Assembly: GCF_018687715.1 (NCBI RefSeq)
Contig: NC_056753.1
Location: 7,959,001 to 8,023,000, forward strand
Direction of reading: 5' to 3'
Origin: Carya illinoinensis
Taxonomy: Eukaryota > Streptophyta > Magnoliopsida > Fagales > Juglandaceae
Length of the DNA stretch: 64,000 nt
Shown: positions 59,373 through 64,000 of the stretch, piece after piece
How positions within the stretch are numbered: position 1 is the first letter of the stretch
Layout: each line of letters begins with the position of its first letter
Made by a program: the position numbers and the translations under genes
Notes under the pieces: generated by a model
The model's input: the letters and a program-made list of their open reading frames with translations, nothing else
Told to the model about the DNA's origin: nothing
The model's database searches: none

Positions 59373-61436
59373 ATGGCAAGTTTGAGATCTTGGGTTCCGA
59401 AAAGAAAGTTTCTTGCTGGCTTTTGTGTTTTGATTCTTGTCTTTGACCTGAATGTTCCTGCATTAACGGATGACAGTGATAACGTTGGGGGTGATGAAGT
59501 ATCGCAGCTTTGTGGGAAAGATATGAGCTTCCTTCCTCCGCCGTACGGAAATTTATCTAATTTGGTCTGCAAACCTATTTGGAATACCTTTATCTTGAGG
59601 GTAAGTCTGATTGTCTAAAGGAATATCACCAAAAGTCAGTGTATGTTCATCAGCATAGTTAGAGTTTTGATGAAGTAATTAAGATATTTACTTGTGTTTG
59701 TTGATCTTAGACATGATGCTCGCCATTTTATAGTGTGGAGTTAACATAACAAATGCTTCAAGTGGTGAACATTTTTTTTTTATTCGGTGCCTAGTTTTGG
59801 TAAAGAATTCATGATTCTGACTCTTGAATATTTGTTTATTCTGTGTGGATGAGAGGGAAAATCTCTGCCTTCTGTTCTGTTGATGAGCATGCCCCTTGGC
59901 ATACTGATATATTGACATGATTTGTTGCAGTACTTCCAGAGTGAAGATCATGTTCTGAACATTATATTATCAGCTGTATACACCACTGGGTGGGTGGGAA
60001 TGGGATTTTCCAAAGATGGAATGATGGTTGGTTCCAGTGCCATGGTTGGATGGATTAATACAAAGGGTCATGCAAGAATCAAGCAATACTATTTGCAAGG
60101 TTCCAAGCAAGGGCAAGTCATACCAGATAAAGGTGAATTGCCACTCACTGGTGTTCCTGCTTCTGTGGGGCTCGATGGGGAAATGATTTACTTGGCATTT
60201 CAGTTGAAATTTCAAACTCAACTTGCTCGCCAGCCCATTGTCTTGGCTTTTGGAAGCTCATATCCAAAGAACTCCCACCTATCCGAGCATGAGGATAAAA
60301 CAACCATCATGTTCGACTTCTCTGCAGGTTTTTGTTCATTGTCATTTGGCTCTTTTTTAATATCAAATGTTCCGTTTTGCTTTTTCACTTGATAAACACA
60401 TATCTATAATACCGCCATTGGCGATCACTCTAAAAACAGGCAGTATGATGCAATGTCGAATGCCATAAAATGATAAAAGTCTAGAGTGTGTCTTTCTAAT
60501 CGTAATTGGTTTCAAATAGAATAGCAACTCACTGTTCGACAACATATATAATTGCTAACCTCAAAGTGGCTCATTATTCTTGACTTTCAAGTTCCTTTTG
60601 GCCCAACCAGTGACACCTACTGATTAACTCTGCAGTGCAGGGCAGAGTCTAATATTGCTCTTTCACTTTCACAGGTTCAGTGTCCGTTGCATCCACTGAT
60701 ATTGGCCAGATGAAGAAGAATCATGGGATATTGGGTATAATCGGATGGGGTCTGATCCTTCCTATTGGGGCACTTTTCCCCAGATACTTGAAGCATAAGG
60801 AACCTCTATGGTACTACGTTCATTCTGTTTTTCAATTTGTGGGGTTTTGCATTGGCCTTGCCGGCGTGGTACTTGGACGACGACTTTATAACATAATACA
60901 AGCTGATTTTCCAACGCACAGAGGCATCGGAATCTTTGCTCTTGTACTCAGTATTCTTCAGGTTCATCATAGACTCTATTGTGTAATCGAGACATTGATA
61001 TAGCACTGATGTGGAAGCCTTCCACTTATAAATAGTAGTTTTTGTTTAGTGTTCTACCGGTAAATATATCAACAATTTGCACATATACAACTTTCACCCT
61101 TTTTCCCGTGAAATAGAACACGATATTCATTGAGAATTGTACTTTGATGTTCAGATTCTGGCATTCTTTCTACGGCCAAACAAGGAGGCCAAAATTCGCA
61201 AGTCTTGGAATGTGTACCACCATTGGGTCGGGAGGATTGCCCTCTTCTTTGGAGCTTTGAACATTGTGTTGGGAATCCATATTGGAGGTGCAGGGAGTGA
61301 TTGGAAAATAGGCTACGGATTTCTTCTGGGTGTAATTATTGTTGCAGTCATTGTTCTGGAATCAATGGCATGGATGAGAAGGTCAAAGAAGACAACTACG
61401 ATGGATCCATCCTTCCAAATGAATCCAGTTGAATAA
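59373..61436 (+). CDS. Cytochrome b561 and DOMON domain-containing protein
   Basis: Exons 59373-59600, 59931-60327, 60675-60961 and 61155-61436, total about 397 residues, the family's normal size. Start MASLRSWVPKRKF, then a signal anchor (FLAGFCVLILVFDL). The DOMON domain (LSAVYTTGWVGMGFSKDGMM, SSAMVGWINTKG) faces the apoplast. The b561 part has five to six membrane segments and the four expected haem histidines: KKNHGILG, WYYVHSVFQFVG, THRGIGIFALVLS and NVYHHWVGR. The C-terminus is cytosolic and basic (MRRSKKTTT). Such proteins move electrons from cytosolic ascorbate across the plasma membrane to apoplastic acceptors. The donor at 60328 (GTTTTT) and at 60962 (GTTCAT) are weak, but the frame and protein text leave no alternative. 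The TAA ends at 61436. No lesions seen. Confidence 0.93.
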
Positions 61437-61936
61437 ATTACATTCAAGTACTTTTGTCTGGAGGTCTGATTTTTCTCCCTGTAAAAAATGATAGTTTATT
61501 ACATAGCTTGTACTGATTTGCATTTTTGGAAAAGCGGCAAGCTTTTTGAATCTCAGTCGACTTCAATTTTCACAGCATCTTGTTCCAACTTGACTCTTAC
61601 AAGTCCAATGTGTGGGCTCTCTCAGTGCTGATGCAAGAGACTTGCTTAAAGGGCAGGATTAAGTTGATAATGTCAATGCCATCTTCCCCTTCAAGCTAAC
61701 TGACAGAGTGATGGACCTCATCTTCTTTTAATAATGCTATTTTTCATCTTAAATTTTGTGGTACGTAGTCATTCCTGTTGATGTAATGCATTTTAAGTGA
61801 TTTCATACGTTAATCACTTAAAATATATCATATCTATCAATTCGATTAGAGATGATAAAATCTTAATATTTTTCTTTTTAATGTAATGTCAATGTTGCAT
61901 TGATACTAACAAAAGGTTCTTGATTAGGGTTCCATT
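61437..61936. other. 3' UTR and spacer with a small hairpin
   Basis: The 3' UTR of the DOMON/b561 gene and a short palindrome: TTTTAAGTGATT (61791-61802) against AATCACTTAAAA (61812-61823). Confidence 0.5.
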
Positions 61937-64000
61937 TTTTTTTTTTTTTGAAAGGAAAAACCTGTAACTTGTATTCATGTAATTGCTGAGTTACACAATA
62001 TATCAAACTTTACACACTTAAGAATCTCTGATGGATAATCTTCCATCCATACCCTCTCTTCTTGCATACTTAATGCAACTTTAGCAAGACTATGTGCCAC
62101 ATTATTACAACATCTATTAACATGCATCACAGACCAGCCTCTCCTCTTCCTCAAAACATCTTTAAGGTCTTCAACCACCTGTCCGTGCCTCTCCCAGCAC
62201 TCCTCAGGGCTATTCACAACATTTACAACAGCTAAAGCATCACCTTCAAATTGAACCTTTCTGAAATTTAGTTCAGCACACAATTTCATGGCCCTCCATA
62301 GTGCATAGATCTCAGCTACCATTGCATCTTGCACCTTTGTTCTAGGACAGCAGAGAGAAGCAAGTACTTCCCCACTACTATCTCGGATCACCACCCCAAT
62401 TCCACTTCTGTCCTCCTTGGTTTTCCATGCTGCATCCCAATTAACCTTCAATATGTCACCCATAGGTGGTTTCCAATGAATAGCCTTATTGTTTATAGGA
62501 ACACTACTGTCTATTTTACTGGTCTGCTTCACTTGAGCCAACTGAAAGTCTGTCAAGCATTGAACAGCCTGGTTAAATACTTCATTTGGCCCTACAAGCT
62601 TATTATCAAACACCATGCCGTTCCTTCTCAGCCATATCCTCCTCATCACCACAGCCATAACTTCCAATTGCTCTCGAGACAGCTTTAGAAACCAGTCTGA
62701 CCAGAGTTCAAACATATCCCTTTCCCCACTCGACCACTTTTGCACTGGACTCCTCTCACAAGCCCATACATCACTTGCCCCCCTGCAACTCCATAAGGCA
62801 TGGCAGACAGTTTCATTTTCATTCAAACAAACTGGACAGGTAGCTTCCTTCACAACAGACCTCTTCATTAGATTCATCTTTGTTGGCAGACAGTTCAGCA
62901 TAGTCTTCCAAACAAAGACTTTGACTACCCCTGGTATGTTTAATAGCCACACCTTCCTCCATACCTCCCCTGACTTGTTAGACATCTCCCCTCTCTCCCT
63001 TCTTTTTCTATTGATTTCCACATGATATGCACTTCTAACTGTGTACATGCCATTTTTTGAATATGCCCATATCTGCTTGTCTGGTAGCCCCGAGAGACTA
63101 ATAGGTAATTTGCATATTATTTCTGCTTCCTCTTTATTCAACACTTCTTTCACTAGCTCTACATTCCATTCTTTTTTCTCAGCTGAAATTAGTTGTTCAA
63201 CCTTTGCCTCAGCATGCAAAATACTGATGGGGGATTGAATTTTAAATGTAACAGCCCTTGGAACCCATTTATCCTTCCATATCTTAATACTCCTTCTATC
63301 TCCTACTCTCCAAACCAATCCTTCCCTCAACAATTCCCTTGCACTCCATAGACTTCTCCAAATAACTGAGGGTCTGAACCCTAAGGGGGCATGCAACAAA
63401 TCAGTATGTCTGAAATATTTCTCTTTAAGCATCACTGCTGCCATAGATTGAGGTTTCATCATTATTCTCCAATTTTGTTTTGCAAGCAGAGCTTGATTAA
63501 ATGCTTCAAGCTCTCTGAAACCCAGTCCCCCCTCATTTTTGGACCATCCCATCTTTGCCCAACTTCTCCACTGGATTCTGTTCTCCCTTTGTTTAAAACC
63601 CCACCAGAATTTTGCCATTAAAGAAGCTATCTCATCACTCAGCTTTTTTGGCAATTTGAACACACTCATATAGTATGTTGGAATTGCTTGAATGACTACC
63701 TTGATTAATACTTCTTTCCCTGAAGGTGATAGAAACTGATTCTTCCAATTGCTCAACTTCTTCCTTACCCTATCCTTCACAATGCTGAAAGCCTGGTATC
63801 TCGACCTACCAACCATGATGGGCAATCCTAGATATTTCTCACAGTTATTTTGCTCTCTAGCTCCACAGTCCCTGATAATAGCCCTTCTCATTTCACTAGC
63901 AACTGTTGGACTGAACAAGACTGTTGTTTTATGCTTGTTTAAGTTCTGACCAGAAGCCTTCCCATATACCTCCAAAATCCCACTGATCTTCCTCCATTCT
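61937..64000 (-). mobile_element. L1-type LINE, 3' part with poly(A), continues beyond the window
   Basis: A T run at about 61937-61952 on the plus strand is the poly(A) tail. ORF2 (61975 upward, 666 residues visible) is open without stops. It shows the C-terminal part of RT and its following region (KYLGLPIMVGRSRYQAF, WWGFKQRENRIQWRSW), the zf-RVT zinc-binding region (CPVCLNENETVCHALWSC) and the C-terminal RNase H (VNWDAAWKTKEDRSGIGVVI, MVAEIYALWRA, EGDALAVVN). The catalytic positions D, E and D are present. The RT catalytic domain lies outside the window. Being open for 666 codons, it is a young insertion. The ATG at 63975 is internal and not the real start. Confidence 0.93.

Overview
The window is nuclear DNA of a woody eudicot. 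Genes are split by GT-AG introns (one GC-AG), long intergenic stretches are AT-rich, and much of the sequence is LTR retrotransposons, LINEs and MITEs. The MITE-like repeats opening with GGCCCCGTTTGGATAG, as at 10907-11124, resemble repeats I associate with Fagales, especially walnut and hickory relatives. That placement is inference from memory, not a database match.

Layout. 1-2085 (+) is the 3' part of a cyclic nucleotide-gated channel gene (four exons visible, one GC-AG intron). 3884-4306 (-) is a small secreted lipid-transfer protein. 4927-10703 is a complete but decayed Copia element on the minus strand, with both LTRs and a TATTC target duplication. 10907-12722 holds MITEs and a LINE tail. 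13778-25480 is a transposon pile: a Tekay-like Gypsy remnant (13778-17820, -), a Copia element truncated at its 3' side (17821-22466, +) carrying a solo LTR of its own family in reverse orientation (20757-22095), and a Reina-like Gypsy remnant (22467-25480, -).

26055-29363 (+) is an SDE2-like gene of three exons (ubiquitin-like fold, GGKGG processing motif, C-terminal SAP-like domain). 32366-36400 (+) is a FAR1-RELATED SEQUENCE gene. Its 5' coding part contains a tandem array of seven short, mostly 90-111 bp exons that encode a proline-rich repeat. The gene has a one-base frameshift between the DNA-binding and transposase-like domains and a TGA near its end, so it may be a pseudogene.

36401-45425 has no gene that I can recognise, only a Gypsy RT scrap (42260-43128), low-complexity tracts and one candidate hairpin. 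45431-50949 (+) is a third Copia element with both LTRs. Its pol is decayed, but it carries a clean antisense ORF (49343-49678, -) with its own TATA box. 51636-55042 is a 3.4 kb solo LTR (TSD TTATG) that appears to sit inside the LTR of another Tekay-like element, whose gag-PR-RT remains follow to 57510.

59373-61436 (+) is a DOMON plus cytochrome b561 membrane protein of four exons. 61937-64000 (-) is the 3' end of an L1-type LINE with RT C-terminus, zf-RVT and RNase H, running out of the window.

The host genes (CNGC, LTP, SDE2, FRS, CYB561/DOMON) are unrelated in function, as is usual in plant chromosomes. No CRISPR, rRNA or tRNA gene was seen. Splice sites, exon ends and repeat borders were read by eye and may be off by a base or two.
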